From Pseudobdellovibrionaceae bacterium (lineage in GTDB: Bacteria > Bdellovibrionota > Bdellovibrionia > Bdellovibrionales > Bdellovibrionaceae): DNA of 64,000 nucleotides. Positions within the stretch are counted from its first letter, which is position 1; each line of letters opens with the position of its first letter. This document shows, piece after piece, positions 17,194 through 26,592 of this stretch. Position numbers and translations under genes: made by a program. Where the stretch lies: positions 16,505 to 80,504 of the forward strand of contig JABWCN010000008.1 of assembly GCA_013359135.1 (NCBI GenBank), given 5' to 3'. A model generated the notes under the pieces. It did no database searches. It was not told where the DNA came from and was given only the letters and a program-made list of their open reading frames with translations.

Positions 17194-17258
17194 AACTAGG
17201 TCTAAGGCGAGTGTTAATAAAATTAGTCCTAGGGTAGAATGTAAACATGGGGGGCTGA

Positions 17259-17897
17259 TTGAAAATTTATGTTATGATTTTTGCTTCATTTTTGGTTGGT
17301 ATGTTTATTGTTAACCAATCCAATGAGAAATTTATGATTTCAAGAACTCCATCCGCGATAAGGCAGCAGTATGACTTTACTAATCTCCGTGGTTCCTCTC
17401 TGGAAGTAGCTATGAGAGAAAGAGTTATAAGCCAAATTGAAGTAATTAAATCTAACGAAGGTTTTGGGTTATCTTTAGGGCATTTTGCACTTCGAAACTC
17501 TTTGGGAGATAGTCTTCTGGGGTGTCAATTTTATAACAAGGTGACATTAACTTTTGAAGCCGAGGGCGTTGCTATTAATGGTGTTAAGCCTACAATGCAG
17601 GTGGATGGACCATGTGAAAACACAGAGGATTTAACTAAAATAAAAGCTGTTATGATTCCATTTAGGACGTTGATGAAAGAGAGCCCAGCCGATGGTGACT
17701 ATAATTTTACCCAACCTAAACCAGTGAGTATCAAGCTCCTTAATTTGGCAGATAATTGGCCCGATATGTGGCATCTGGTTGGTGTGACATTACATTCTTC
17801 ATTTTCAGATTCCGAGGCTCAGGGTGGTCAATTTATTATTGATAGAAGTGAAATTCAAAAGATCATTGGTCAGGCTTTGTTAATTAATTTTCAATAG
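17259..17897 (+). CDS. Exported protein of unknown function
   Basis: 212 aa from a TTG at 17259, chosen because GGGGGG lies 5-6 nt upstream; the next ATG (17274) would remove the first five residues. A hydrophobic N-terminus (IYVMIFASFLVGMFIVNQ) is a signal or anchor. The rest looks like a compact beta-rich periplasmic domain with two cysteines (LGCQF and GPCEN) that could pair. No family recognised. Upstream is an imperfect inverted repeat (CTAGG..CTAA / TTAG..CCTAG, 17198-17234) without a T-run. Downstream the hydrolase gene follows by 32 nt. Confidence 0.72.
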   Translation: MKIYVMIFASFLVGMFIVNQSNEKFMISRTPSAIRQQYDFTNLRGSSLEVAMRERVISQIEVIKSNEGFGLSLGHFALRNSLGDSLLGCQFYNKVTLTFEAEGVAINGVKPTMQVDGPCENTEDLTKIKAVMIPFRTLMKESPADGDYNFTQPKPVSIKLLNLADNWPDMWHLVGVTLHSSFSDSEAQGGQFIIDRSEIQKIIGQALLINFQ

Positions 17898-17929
17898 ACT
17901 AATTAATCTGAGTACAGATATAGATAGTT

Positions 17930-18910
17930 ATGAAAGAAAATATAAGCTCTTTTGGAAGGCCTTTTTGGGATTTACATCCACACTCTCAAACTCTTTTTGG
18001 ACATTTAAAAAAAGAAAAGCCAATACGCGAAAATTTTGAAAAAATCATTCTTGATACACTTGATGGTGATAAGTTGCTTTTAAAAACTCATAGAAGAAAC
18101 CCCAAAAAATGGGTGATTTTAGCTCACGGTTTGGCAGGAAGTAGTGAGTCTAGTTATATAAATAGATTTACAGCACAATTTTTGACAAAGCAAATTTCAG
18201 TTCTCAGGTTTAATCATAGAAATTGTGGTGACTCTATGGGGCTTTCCAGAAAACCTTATCATTCTGGACGTGGTGAAGATCTCTTGGTTGCTGTGAAATA
18301 CCTTCAGGATCATTATCCGCAATGTGAAATTGTTCTTGTTGGGTTTTCACTTAGTGGTAATGTGGTTTTAGATGCCCTTTGCCGATTTGAAAATGAAATG
18401 AATATTAAGCTCGCTGTCTGCGTTAATGGTCCAATTGATTTGAAGGCCTCAGCAGCACGTCTATCTTTAAAAGAAAATAGTATCTACAACTTTTATTTTC
18501 TTAACCTACTTCGGATATTTAATTTTAAACTTTATCAAAAAGGATTACTTAATTTGTCTTTCAAGGAGAGTGTGGCTAAGTTGCCTTTGGATGCTAAACT
18601 GATCGAGTACGATGATTTGTATACGGCACCGCTTTCGGGATACAAGAATGCTATGGATTATTATGAACAGTGTTCTACCATAAAAAAAATATCTAAGATA
18701 AATACTGCCACGGTTTTGATTACTGCCGAAGATGATCCTATCATACCAGTATCTAGTTACCAGGAATTGTTGCTTCCTAAAAATGTTGAAAGATTTATAC
18801 AGCCGTTCGGAGGTCATTTGGGTTACATGGTTAACTCATCTACTCCCTACGGTAATAAACGTTGGTTAGATTGGTTTTTAGGCGAAAAAATTTCTAACGC
18901 TTTAAAATAG
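17930..18910 (+). CDS. Alpha/beta hydrolase, YheT-like
   Basis: 326 aa. COG0429/YheT pattern: opening HPHSQTLFGHL, oxyanion-region VILAHGLAGSSESSYI (62-77), RFNHRNCGDS (93-102) and the nucleophile motif VGFSLSGN with Ser140 (the family usually has GFSLGGN). The acid ITAEDDPIIP and the histidine FGGHLGYM complete the triad near residues 265-305. Related proteins are esterases or lipases of uncertain natural substrate. No signal peptide, so cytosolic. Probably cotranscribed with the upstream exported-protein gene. Confidence 0.9.
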   Translation: MKENISSFGRPFWDLHPHSQTLFGHLKKEKPIRENFEKIILDTLDGDKLLLKTHRRNPKKWVILAHGLAGSSESSYINRFTAQFLTKQISVLRFNHRNCGDSMGLSRKPYHSGRGEDLLVAVKYLQDHYPQCEIVLVGFSLSGNVVLDALCRFENEMNIKLAVCVNGPIDLKASAARLSLKENSIYNFYFLNLLRIFNFKLYQKGLLNLSFKESVAKLPLDAKLIEYDDLYTAPLSGYKNAMDYYEQCSTIKKISKINTATVLITAEDDPIIPVSSYQELLLPKNVERFIQPFGGHLGYMVNSSTPYGNKRWLDWFLGEKISNALK

Positions 18911-18932
18911 CTCACAAGATCTTAATGACGTA

Positions 18933-19805
18933 TTAATTATAGATTACTCCTGTGGGCTGATAAGCTGTTGCGGTTTCAATATCTTTGGCATCACTTAAAG
19001 GACCAAGAAAAATGTATTTTTGCCGGCGTTTCATTTCCTGTATAATTTCTTGATTTACCAAAGAACGATTTTTAAACTTTAACTGCGAAACAAAGGCATC
19101 GCCCTTAATAGAAATTGCGGGAGTTAAATGAATGGTCGAAAATATTTTGATTCTTGTAACTTCAGATATTGAAGTTGCAAAGTTAAGCATAGGAAGAGTC
19201 TCTTTGATAGTTTTCAATACAATATCGTAATCAGAGTAGATCATGATTTTCTTTTCAAGCTTAAATTCTTGAATTAGCTGAATAAATTTTTTATCAATTT
19301 CAGGAGCATTGCTTTTGATGTTTATGATAAAGCGTTGCTGCGAGTATTTTGTAAAAACATCTTCAATTTTAATAAGGTCTGGCTTGAGTGTTTTCATTTC
19401 ATCTAAGCTGTATTCATGAAGATGACGACCTTTAAACTTTGGCATTGCCTTTTTTAGGTTTTCTTTTTCGTGCGTGTCTTGAGTTTTTTGTTTCAATGTG
19501 AAGACCAATTCGTTTAGTTGATTGTCTGAATCCACAATAAAGAAACCGTCATTGGTCATATATGTGGAAATCCAAACAATTAAGTCTGGAGTCTGAGTAA
19601 GAGATTTGTCAGTCTCTTCAAAGGAATGAAAAACTTTTGCTTTTTCAATGTTTGAAAGGTGATCGTTAGAAGTTGATGCCTTGGTTTTAGAGTAAAACTC
19701 ATGTTCAAATTTGTAGGTTGGCATAGATAGCCCCCAAAAACGAACGATTATAAGTATCATAAATACGCAAATTAGGGTACCTACACTAATTAATAAAACT
19801 CTCAA
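18933..19805 (-). CDS. GDPD-like TIM-barrel protein, catalytic residues degenerate
   Basis: 290 aa from a TTG at 19805 with GAGGTG upstream. N-terminal membrane anchor (residues 2-25), then segments reminiscent of glycerophosphodiester phosphodiesterases: TNDGFFIVDSDNQLNELV in place of the T-x-D-G-x-P-V-x-x-H-D motif, LKPDLIKIEDVFTKY, and RFIINIKSNAPEIDKKF for the N-I-E-I-K strand. The active-site histidines and glutamates are mostly missing, so it is probably not an active phosphodiesterase. The protein would sit in the inner membrane facing the periplasm. The family call is by pattern only. Confidence 0.6.
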   Translation of the reverse strand: MRVLLISVGTLICVFMILIIVRFWGLSMPTYKFEHEFYSKTKASTSNDHLSNIEKAKVFHSFEETDKSLTQTPDLIVWISTYMTNDGFFIVDSDNQLNELVFTLKQKTQDTHEKENLKKAMPKFKGRHLHEYSLDEMKTLKPDLIKIEDVFTKYSQQRFIINIKSNAPEIDKKFIQLIQEFKLEKKIMIYSDYDIVLKTIKETLPMLNFATSISEVTRIKIFSTIHLTPAISIKGDAFVSQLKFKNRSLVNQEIIQEMKRRQKYIFLGPLSDAKDIETATAYQPTGVIYN

Positions 19806-19909
19806 GATATCACCTCGGTATTTTATCTATATGAAATATATAGATAATTAACAAACTGAATGATGTAGTAAATATCAATCAAATAAGTTAAAAATAGTCT
19901 TATTTAGCT

Positions 19910-19923
19910 TGAATTTCAATTCA
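19910..19923. promoter_or_regulatory. Palindrome upstream of the SUF operon
   Basis: TGAATT-TC-AATTCA, a perfect 6+2+6 dyad, lies 62 nt before the rrf2 start, a plausible place for an Rrf2-type autoregulatory site. It is AT-rich and does not match the known IscR type 1 consensus, so it may be chance. Confidence 0.3.
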
Positions 19924-19984
19924 TTTTCATTTAATTTGCAGGCATCTTCTAACGTATGTTTTTAAATTTAACAAAGGATTTTAC

Positions 19985-20458
19985 TTGGTTCGACTCAACC
20001 GTAAAATAGAATATTCTCTGGTAGCCCTAAAATACATGACTGGAAAAATTCCAGGAGAACTGACGTCTGCCAAAGAAATTTCTGAAAAATTTAATACTCC
20101 TTTTGATGTTACGGCAAGAGTGCTGCAAGTAATGGCTCAAAAGGGTCTCCTTAAATCAGAGCAGGGAGCAATGGGCGGTTACTATATTGCAAAAGATCTT
20201 AGTCGTGTTTCACTACAAGATTTGTTGTCAATGGTTGAGGGACCTTCAGCGTTAGTTAAGTGTCTAGAAAAAAACGAAGCTTGTGATGTGCAACCACATT
20301 GTAACATTATTTCTCCAGTAAATGTTTTGAATCAAAAGCTTAACGAGTTCTATGGTAATGTGAAGTTAAAAGATTTACTCGTTTCTCAACATCATCATAC
20401 TTCTACTCAGCAGATAGCTTCTCAACAGTCATCAATAGAGGTGATGCTTGGAAAATAA
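19985..20458 (+). CDS. Rrf2-family Fe-S regulator of the SUF operon
   Basis: 157 aa from a TTG with AAAGGA 6 nt upstream. An Rrf2 winged helix ([14 protein letters not shown].., [12 protein letters not shown].., [26 protein letters not shown]) is followed by three cysteines, Cys93, Cys100 and Cys106 (C-x6-C-x5-C), which likely hold a [2Fe-2S] cluster; IscR has C-x5-C-x5-C. The tail is rich in His, Gln and Ser. As the first gene of rrf2-sufBCDS-nfu it should sense cluster status and adjust SUF transcription. Its 3' end overlaps sufB by 11 nt. Confidence 0.92.
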   Translation: MVRLNRKIEYSLVALKYMTGKIPGELTSAKEISEKFNTPFDVTARVLQVMAQKGLLKSEQGAMGGYYIAKDLSRVSLQDLLSMVEGPSALVKCLEKNEACDVQPHCNIISPVNVLNQKLNEFYGNVKLKDLLVSQHHHTSTQQIASQQSSIEVMLGK

Positions 20459-21905
20459 AACTAATAAAAACTTCCATCAGGACTATGAATATAAGTACGG
20501 ATTTGAAACCCAGATTGCTTCTGATCAAGTTCAAAAAGGTCTTTCTTCTGATATAATCAGATTAATCTCAAGAAAAAAAGAAGAGCCAGAGTGGATGTTA
20601 GAATATCGTTTGAAAGCATTTGAATACTGGCAAAAACTAGAGGAGCCAACATGGGCTCATGTGCGCTATCCAAAAATTAATTTTCAAGATATCTCGTACT
20701 ATTCTGCTCCAAAAACTGAAGCTGTTGGTAAAGAAGAAAAACCAAAATCTTTGCAAGATTTAGATCCAGAACTGATTAAGACTTTTGAAAGATTGGGCAT
20801 TCCAGTTTCTGAGCAAAAAAGAATTTCTGGTGTGGCTGTCGATGTAGTTTTTGATTCAGTTTCTGTTGGAACTACTCATAAAGAAGAACTTGATAAAGTT
20901 GGTGTTATTTTTTGTTCTATCTCTGAAGCTATAAAAAAATATCCTGATCTTGTTAGAAAATATCTTGGTTCAATCGTACCTTTTTCAGATAACTATTATG
21001 CCGCTTTAAATGCTGCCGTTTTTACTGACGGATCTTTTTGTTATATTCCAAAAGGAGTTAAGTGTCCCATTGATCTTTCTACGTATTTTCGCATTAATGC
21101 TAAAGAAACGGGGCAATTTGAAAGAACACTACTTGTCGCTGATGAGGGTTCTTTTGTTAATTATCTTGAAGGTTGCACAGCACCTCAACGTGATGAAAAT
21201 CAGCTTCATGCAGCTGTGGTAGAGTTGATAGCCTTGGACAATGCTGAAATTAAATACTCAACCGTACAAAATTGGTATACGGGGGATAAAGAGGGTAAGG
21301 GTGGAATCTACAATTTTGTAACTAAGAGAGGTAAATGTGCGGGAGTCAATTCTAAGATTTCATGGACTCAAGTCGAATCAGGTTCTGCCATTACTTGGAA
21401 GTACCCCTCTGTCATTCTTCAAGGTGATCATTCAGAAGGTTATTTTTATTCCGTTGCATTAACCCATGATTATATGCAAGCAGATACGGGAACAAAGATG
21501 ATTCATATAGGCAAAAATACTAAAAGCACGATTATTTCCAAAGGTATTTCTGCGGATCATTCAAGTAATGCTTATCGTGGACAAGTTAAAATCATGCCTT
21601 CAGCAAGTAATGCAAGAAATTACTCTCAATGTGATTCGATGCTTGTAGGCAAAGATTCTTCCGCGCACACGTTTCCGTATTTGGATGTAAAAAATAATAC
21701 AGCTCAAATTGAACACGAAGCGACCACTTCAAGGATTAGTGAAGATCAGATTTTTTATCTTCAATCCCGAGGGCTTAATATGGAACAAACCATTTCCATG
21801 TTAGTGAATGGTTTTTGTAAAGAAGTATTTAAGCAGCTGCCATTGGAATTTTCAGTAGAGGCAGTGAAGTTGATAGAAATGAAGTTAGAAAACTCAGTTG
21901 GTTAA
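20448..21905 (+). CDS. sufB: Fe-S cluster assembly scaffold SufB
   Basis: 485 aa from a TTG inside the rrf2 3' end, with GAGGTG 4-5 nt upstream. SufB hallmarks: [16 protein letters not shown] near the N-terminus, [16 protein letters not shown], the central beta-helix with [26 protein letters not shown] (conserved Cys), and the C-terminal part with [20 protein letters not shown]. With SufC and SufD it forms the SufBC2D scaffold on which [4Fe-4S] clusters are built in the cytosol, using sulfur from SufS. Normal length. Confidence 0.96.
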   Translation: MENKTNKNFHQDYEYKYGFETQIASDQVQKGLSSDIIRLISRKKEEPEWMLEYRLKAFEYWQKLEEPTWAHVRYPKINFQDISYYSAPKTEAVGKEEKPKSLQDLDPELIKTFERLGIPVSEQKRISGVAVDVVFDSVSVGTTHKEELDKVGVIFCSISEAIKKYPDLVRKYLGSIVPFSDNYYAALNAAVFTDGSFCYIPKGVKCPIDLSTYFRINAKETGQFERTLLVADEGSFVNYLEGCTAPQRDENQLHAAVVELIALDNAEIKYSTVQNWYTGDKEGKGGIYNFVTKRGKCAGVNSKISWTQVESGSAITWKYPSVILQGDHSEGYFYSVALTHDYMQADTGTKMIHIGKNTKSTIISKGISADHSSNAYRGQVKIMPSASNARNYSQCDSMLVGKDSSAHTFPYLDVKNNTAQIEHEATTSRISEDQIFYLQSRGLNMEQTISMLVNGFCKEVFKQLPLEFSVEAVKLIEMKLENSVG

Positions 21906-21918
21906 AAGGAATAATAAC

Positions 21919-22686
21919 ATGTTAGAAATTAAAAATCTTAAAGCGGAAGTTGACGGAAAACCAGTTCTTAAAGGTTTGAATTTAAAAGTGAATGCTGGTG
22001 AAGTCCATGCCATCATGGGACCAAATGGTTCTGGAAAAAGTACTTTGTCAAAAATTCTCTCAGGTCATCCTAACTACGTAGTAACTGGTGGTGAAATTAA
22101 TTTTGAAATTAATTTTCAACAAAAATCTATTATTGATATGGAGGCGGATGAACGAGCAAAAGAAGGAATATTTTTAGCTTTTCAGTATCCTGTAGAGGTT
22201 CCTGGGGTTAATAATCTTACATTTTTGATGAATTCTTTTAATGCCGTTTTGGAACATCAAGGCTCATTACCTCTTTCAGAAGAGGAATTTAAAATTTACT
22301 TAGATAAAAAAATGGAACTTATGGGTTTAAGGGAAGATTTTTTAAAAAAAGGTTTTATGGACCGAGGAGTTAACTCTGGGTTTTCTGGTGGGGAAAAGAA
22401 AAAAAATGAAATTTTACAAATGGCAGTATTAGCTCCTAGATTAGCGATTCTCGATGAAACAGACTCAGGTTTAGATATCGATGCTTTAAGAATTGTTTCT
22501 GAAGGAGTCAATAAACTACGTTCTTCTAAAAATGCAGTGATTTTGATTACTCACTATCAGCGTTTGCTAGATTATATAAAACCCGACTTTGTGCATGTTT
22601 TATCTCAAGGTAGAATTGTCAAAACTGGTGGTCCAGAATTAGCTCATGAGCTAGAGAAAAATGGGTATGATGGGATCCTTTCATGA
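21919..22686 (+). CDS. sufC: Fe-S assembly ATPase SufC
   Basis: 255 aa from the ATG at 21919 (AAAGGA 9 nt upstream; an in-frame TTG at 21898 lies inside sufB). ABC-type ATPase: Walker [11 protein letters not shown], SufC-specific [18 protein letters not shown], signature [15 protein letters not shown], Walker [17 protein letters not shown]. It drives conformational change of the SufBC2D scaffold. Its stop overlaps the sufD start by 4 nt. Confidence 0.96.
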   Translation: MLEIKNLKAEVDGKPVLKGLNLKVNAGEVHAIMGPNGSGKSTLSKILSGHPNYVVTGGEINFEINFQQKSIIDMEADERAKEGIFLAFQYPVEVPGVNNLTFLMNSFNAVLEHQGSLPLSEEEFKIYLDKKMELMGLREDFLKKGFMDRGVNSGFSGGEKKKNEILQMAVLAPRLAILDETDSGLDIDALRIVSEGVNKLRSSKNAVILITHYQRLLDYIKPDFVHVLSQGRIVKTGGPELAHELEKNGYDGILS

Positions 22687-24080
22687 GTATTTTAAATTCT
22701 TTTGATTCTCTAATTCAATCCACTCAAGCCTATTTAAAAAAAATAGGAATTGAAGAATCAAAAATTAATCAGTTGTTAGATGAAAAAAAAGCTCTAAAAG
22801 AGCAGCTTTTAGAAATGGGATTGCCTAAAAGAACTAATGAATTTTGGAAGTACACCTCGTTGAAGTTTTTAAATGATACTCCTTTTTATTCCGAATTTAT
22901 TAGTGATAATGTCAGTTCTGATTTAGAAAAAAAAATTGAAGCTCACAAAACAGATGATTTCTTTTCTTTAGTTTTTATCAATGGATTTTTTTCACCTGCT
23001 CTTTCTGATAATTTACCTGTAGATCAAGTTTATATAAAAAAGAACTTCTATTCCTCGTGTTTCAAAAAAGATTTTTCCAGAAGGAATGGAGTTGAGTCTT
23101 CATTAGATACGCCAATTAAAATTCCTATGCATAAGTCAGAGTTCTACTTCAGTGATTTTTTTCTTGGGTTAGGGCAGGTTTATAATTCAGAAGAAGTCGT
23201 TATAGAAATTAAAAAAGGGATCGAGTTAAGTAAACCGTTGAAGATTATTCTATTCTCATACTCTGAACAGCAAAAAGCGATTTTATCTTCATCAAGAATT
23301 AGTATTAAACTTGAGGAACAAGCAAAAGCAAGTGTAGTTGTAAAATCGGTAGGGGAAGATGGTGTAAAATATTTTTCTCAGATTCAGCTAGAAGTTTTGC
23401 TTAATAAAAAATCCAACTTAGAATTGATTAATAGTATAGAGCAAAGTTACCAAGCATATCATATAGATCAGTTTAAAATTGATCTTCATGCTGATAGTCA
23501 ATGCCATTACTTAGAGAACAATATAGGATCTTTACTGACTCGTCATGAGTTGGAAGTAAATTTATTGCAACCCGGAGCTAATGCAAAAGTTATGGGAGTT
23601 GCTTATTTACAAAAAAAAGAACAATGCGACAGTCATACAAAAATTAAATTTCATGCTAGTCACACTCAAGCTGAGCAATTGTATAAAAATATATTAGATG
23701 ATGAAGCCATCTCTGTGTTTTGTGGTAATGTGATCATTGATGAGCATATTAACGATGTTAACTCTGCTCAATTAAATAATAATTTACTTATGTCTAATCA
23801 ATGTGAGTCTCATAGTAAACCAGTATTGATGATTTATTCGGACGATGTTAAGGCCTCTCATGGATCTACTGTGGGTCAATTAAATGAGGAAGAACTTTTT
23901 TACTTAAGGAGTCGGGCTTTATCAAAAGAAAAGGCTAAAGAATTATTAAGTTCAGGTTTTCTGTTACAAGTGTACGAACTAATTGATTCTCAGGTGCTAA
24001 GGTCCTATTTAAAAAAGTCTATTTCATTAAAGATAGATAAAAAGCAAGCTAGGCCAGAGCTAAAGATGCTTAAAGTTTAG
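22683..24080 (+). CDS. sufD: Fe-S cluster assembly protein SufD
   Basis: 465 aa, SufB/D family. N-terminal helical part ([16 protein letters not shown] matches the family's R-x-E-x-W-K-Y-T/S motif), then the beta-helix core and C-terminal [34 protein letters not shown], the best conserved SufD segment, with the His and Glu that take part in the SufB-SufD interface. Translationally coupled to sufC (ATGA). It is a partner of SufB and SufC and is needed for iron entry into the scaffold in E. coli. Confidence 0.94.
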   Translation: MSILNSFDSLIQSTQAYLKKIGIEESKINQLLDEKKALKEQLLEMGLPKRTNEFWKYTSLKFLNDTPFYSEFISDNVSSDLEKKIEAHKTDDFFSLVFINGFFSPALSDNLPVDQVYIKKNFYSSCFKKDFSRRNGVESSLDTPIKIPMHKSEFYFSDFFLGLGQVYNSEEVVIEIKKGIELSKPLKIILFSYSEQQKAILSSSRISIKLEEQAKASVVVKSVGEDGVKYFSQIQLEVLLNKKSNLELINSIEQSYQAYHIDQFKIDLHADSQCHYLENNIGSLLTRHELEVNLLQPGANAKVMGVAYLQKKEQCDSHTKIKFHASHTQAEQLYKNILDDEAISVFCGNVIIDEHINDVNSAQLNNNLLMSNQCESHSKPVLMIYSDDVKASHGSTVGQLNEEELFYLRSRALSKEKAKELLSSGFLLQVYELIDSQVLRSYLKKSISLKIDKKQARPELKMLKV

Positions 24081-24107
24081 GATACGTTAGCAAAGGAATT
24101 TAAAAGT

Positions 24108-25319
24108 ATGCAAATAGAAGAAGTAAGATCTCATTTTCCGGCATTGACACAGAAAATTTATGATAAAGAATTAATTTATTTGGATAGCGCTGCTACGACT
24201 TTGAAACCAAAGGAAGTTATAGATCGTATTAATCATTATTATTCCTACGAAAATTCTAATGTTCATAGAGGAGCGCATTATTTAAGTCAAAAGGCTACAG
24301 ATCTTTTTGAAGAAGCTCGTGAAGAGGTAAGCCATTTTATTAATGCTGAATCTTCAGCTGAAGTAGTTTTTGTAAAGGGTACTACGGAAGGTATAAATCT
24401 TATTGCCGCAAGTTTTGGATCATTTCTTTCGGAGGGAGATGAGATCATTGTTACAGTACTTGAGCATCATGCTAATATTGTTCCTTGGCATATGCTGGCT
24501 GAACAAAAAAAAATCAAAGTTAACTTTGTTCATTTAGATGAGTCTTTAGATTTGAGCTTAAATGAGTATCAAACTCTGTTGTCAGAAAAAGTGAAGTTAG
24601 TTGCTTTGACGGGGTGTTCAAATACTTTGGGTATTAAACCAAAAATTAAAGACTTAATAAGTATGGCGCATCAACATGGAAGTAAAGTTTTGATTGATGC
24701 TGCTCAGTTAGTTTCTCAAGATAAGATAGATGTTAGAGCATTAGATTGTGATTTTTTAGTTTTTTCAGGACATAAATTATTTGGGCCAACGGGTATAGGA
24801 GTTCTTTACGGAAAGAAAAAGCTTCTTGATCAGATGCCACCGTATCAAGGCGGTGGGGCTATGATTAGTGATGTTTCTGAAGAGAGGACTTTATTTAATC
24901 AAGTGCCATTTAAATTTGAAGCTGGAACCCCACATATTGGTGGAGTTTTAGGAATGGCTGCCGCGATCTCATTTTTTAAAAAAATAGATATAAACGAAGT
25001 AAAGAAGCATGAAAGAAAATTAGTCCAATATTTTATAAACTTTTTTGAAAAAGAACAAGATGTGGTGATTTATGGAGCTAAAGAAAAGCTTAATTCGATT
25101 GTCTCATTCAATATTAAGAATTGTCATCATTCCGATGTAGCTCAGTTGCTTGATCAGCAAGGTATTGCTGTTAGAGCTGGCCATCATTGCACACAGCCAT
25201 TAATGAAATATTTAAAAATTCCTGGAACAATTAGAGTCTCATTCTCGATATATAATCAAGAGAGTGATGTTGAGAAACTTGCGAAAGCTATTCAAAAAGC
25301 AAAGGAACTACTGTTATGA
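24108..25319 (+). CDS. sufS: Cysteine desulfurase SufS
   Basis: 403 aa class-V aminotransferase-fold PLP enzyme. PLP lysine Lys223 in FSGHKLFGPTG; persulfide-forming Cys361 in VRAGHHCTQPLM, in the short-loop context of group II (SufS/CsdA) desulfurases; LDSAATTLKP at 25-34 and RGAHYLS at 54-60 are also standard. It strips sulfur from cysteine and passes persulfide to the SUF scaffold. No sufE or sufU lies in the operon, so the sulfur relay partner must be elsewhere or absent. Confidence 0.96.
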   Translation: MQIEEVRSHFPALTQKIYDKELIYLDSAATTLKPKEVIDRINHYYSYENSNVHRGAHYLSQKATDLFEEAREEVSHFINAESSAEVVFVKGTTEGINLIAASFGSFLSEGDEIIVTVLEHHANIVPWHMLAEQKKIKVNFVHLDESLDLSLNEYQTLLSEKVKLVALTGCSNTLGIKPKIKDLISMAHQHGSKVLIDAAQLVSQDKIDVRALDCDFLVFSGHKLFGPTGIGVLYGKKKLLDQMPPYQGGGAMISDVSEERTLFNQVPFKFEAGTPHIGGVLGMAAAISFFKKIDINEVKKHERKLVQYFINFFEKEQDVVIYGAKEKLNSIVSFNIKNCHHSDVAQLLDQQGIAVRAGHHCTQPLMKYLKIPGTIRVSFSIYNQESDVEKLAKAIQKAKELLL

Positions 25320-25876
25320 CTTCATCAGATGTATTAATCAGAATTCAAGAAACGCCCAATCCTAATGCCTGGAAGTTTATTTTAGATAGAACGGTTTTAA
25401 CTGAAGGAAAGGCGACTTATTCATCTCTTGGTGAAGCTGAAAATAATTTGTTGGCACGAAGTATATTTGAAATTCCAGGAATAAAGCAGGTACATTTTTT
25501 TCAAAATGTAATAACAATAACACACGTATTTGATGCTGAACCTGAAGAAATTCATGCTGCAGTTTCAAGTGTGATTCAAACAAGAATGCCGATTCATAAT
25601 CCCAACCAAACGATTAAAGACGAGAAAAAAATAGCTAGAGAGAAGCTTTCTCCAGAATTACAACAAATTGAAAGTATTTTGGATGATACTATCCGACCCG
25701 GATTACAAGGAGATGGTGGTGATTTGACGGTAGTTAATTTGGATGGCAACCAGTTGTATGTTCATTATGAAGGTGCCTGTGGAACTTGTCCTAGTTCAAC
25801 GACTGGAACTCTTATGGCGATTGAAGGAATTCTTAAGGATCATTTAAATAGAGATATTGAAGTTATTCCTGTCTAA
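25316..25876 (+). CDS. nfu: NFU-type Fe-S carrier protein
   Basis: 186 aa with two domains: an N-terminal Nfu_N domain (8-90, starting IRIQETPNPNAWKFIL) and a C-terminal NifU-like domain (112-186) with the cluster-binding CGTC (Cys155 and Cys158) after GLQGDGGDL. This is the arrangement of NFU1/NfuA-like carriers that deliver [4Fe-4S] clusters to client proteins. ATGA overlap with sufS makes it the last gene of the SUF operon. Confidence 0.94.
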   Translation: MTSSDVLIRIQETPNPNAWKFILDRTVLTEGKATYSSLGEAENNLLARSIFEIPGIKQVHFFQNVITITHVFDAEPEEIHAAVSSVIQTRMPIHNPNQTIKDEKKIAREKLSPELQQIESILDDTIRPGLQGDGGDLTVVNLDGNQLYVHYEGACGTCPSSTTGTLMAIEGILKDHLNRDIEVIPV

Positions 25877-25901
25877 AATGAGATAAGCCTCAGTCATTTT
25901 T
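25875..25901. terminator. Possible terminator of the SUF operon
   Basis: AAAATGA and TCATTTT form a 7-bp stem with a 12-nt loop just after the nfu stop, ending in TTTTT on the plus strand. It has little GC, so efficiency is uncertain; it may serve both strands. Confidence 0.4.
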
Positions 25902-25914
25902 AATGATCAAGTAA

Positions 25915-26592
25915 CTATCTTTGAATCCTAATTTTATTTCTTGGAGAAACCAAACCTCTTTCCACATTATCAGCTGAATCTTTACTGTAAGAATTAATTT
26001 GATCTTTAGAAGGTTGTGGGCTTTCACTTGAAAGATCAGTTTGGTTGTAGTTCTCATTAAAATTTTTGTTAGCAATGAACTCAAAAGAATCTTCAGGTCT
26101 AGATGATAATAATCCAACATTAGAAAAAGTTGTATTTCCAATTCTGGTGTGAGCTGACAATGAGATAAGCTTTTTTTCTTCTTTAGAAAAGCCACTCACT
26201 TTAATCTTCACTTCTTGAGGAGTTTCTGTAGGAACATTATTTAAAACTTGTTGCTGAGCTCCTTCAATGAGGAATACTCCCTCTGGAAGAACCCATTCAT
26301 AATTTACTATGTTATCACTGCTTTTAAGAAGTGTAATGTAGCCTTTTATCTCAGTTATATCTGCGTTTAAATCTGCTAATTCTGAGAATTCAAGTTGTAC
26401 ACTGACAAAAGAAAGTTGTTTGCCAAGTTTAGATTTAAAAAGAATCTTTGAAATTTTTTGTCGTTCATTTAAAGAAAAACTATCAGAGTTCGCTTCTAGA
26501 AAGTATTTTTCGTAGATCAATGAAGAGCCAAAACTAAAAGTTAAAAAGATAAAAACTACAAAGATTTTTTTTAAAGTTAATTTGCTGGGCAT
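25915..26592 (-). CDS. Membrane-anchored exported protein, unknown
   Basis: 225 aa with GAGGGATCT before the ATG. Residues 8-27 are a hydrophobic signal/anchor (KIFVVFIFLTFSFGSSLIY). The middle (about 60-165) looks like a beta-sandwich, and the tail is Ser/Asn/Gln-rich with a basic end (SPRNKIRIQR). Its start overlaps the preceding metalloprotease gene by 16 nt, so it is translationally coupled and may act with that protease. No known family. Confidence 0.72.
   Translation of the reverse strand: MPSKLTLKKIFVVFIFLTFSFGSSLIYEKYFLEANSDSFSLNERQKISKILFKSKLGKQLSFVSVQLEFSELADLNADITEIKGYITLLKSSDNIVNYEWVLPEGVFLIEGAQQQVLNNVPTETPQEVKIKVSGFSKEEKKLISLSAHTRIGNTTFSNVGLLSSRPEDSFEFIANKNFNENYNQTDLSSESPQPSKDQINSYSKDSADNVERGLVSPRNKIRIQR

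Noticed and set aside
25890..26195. 101-aa minus-strand frame overlapping the 225-aa exported protein
   Set aside because: Runs out of frame within a gene that has a signal peptide and good ribosome binding site; composition looks like a frame shadow.
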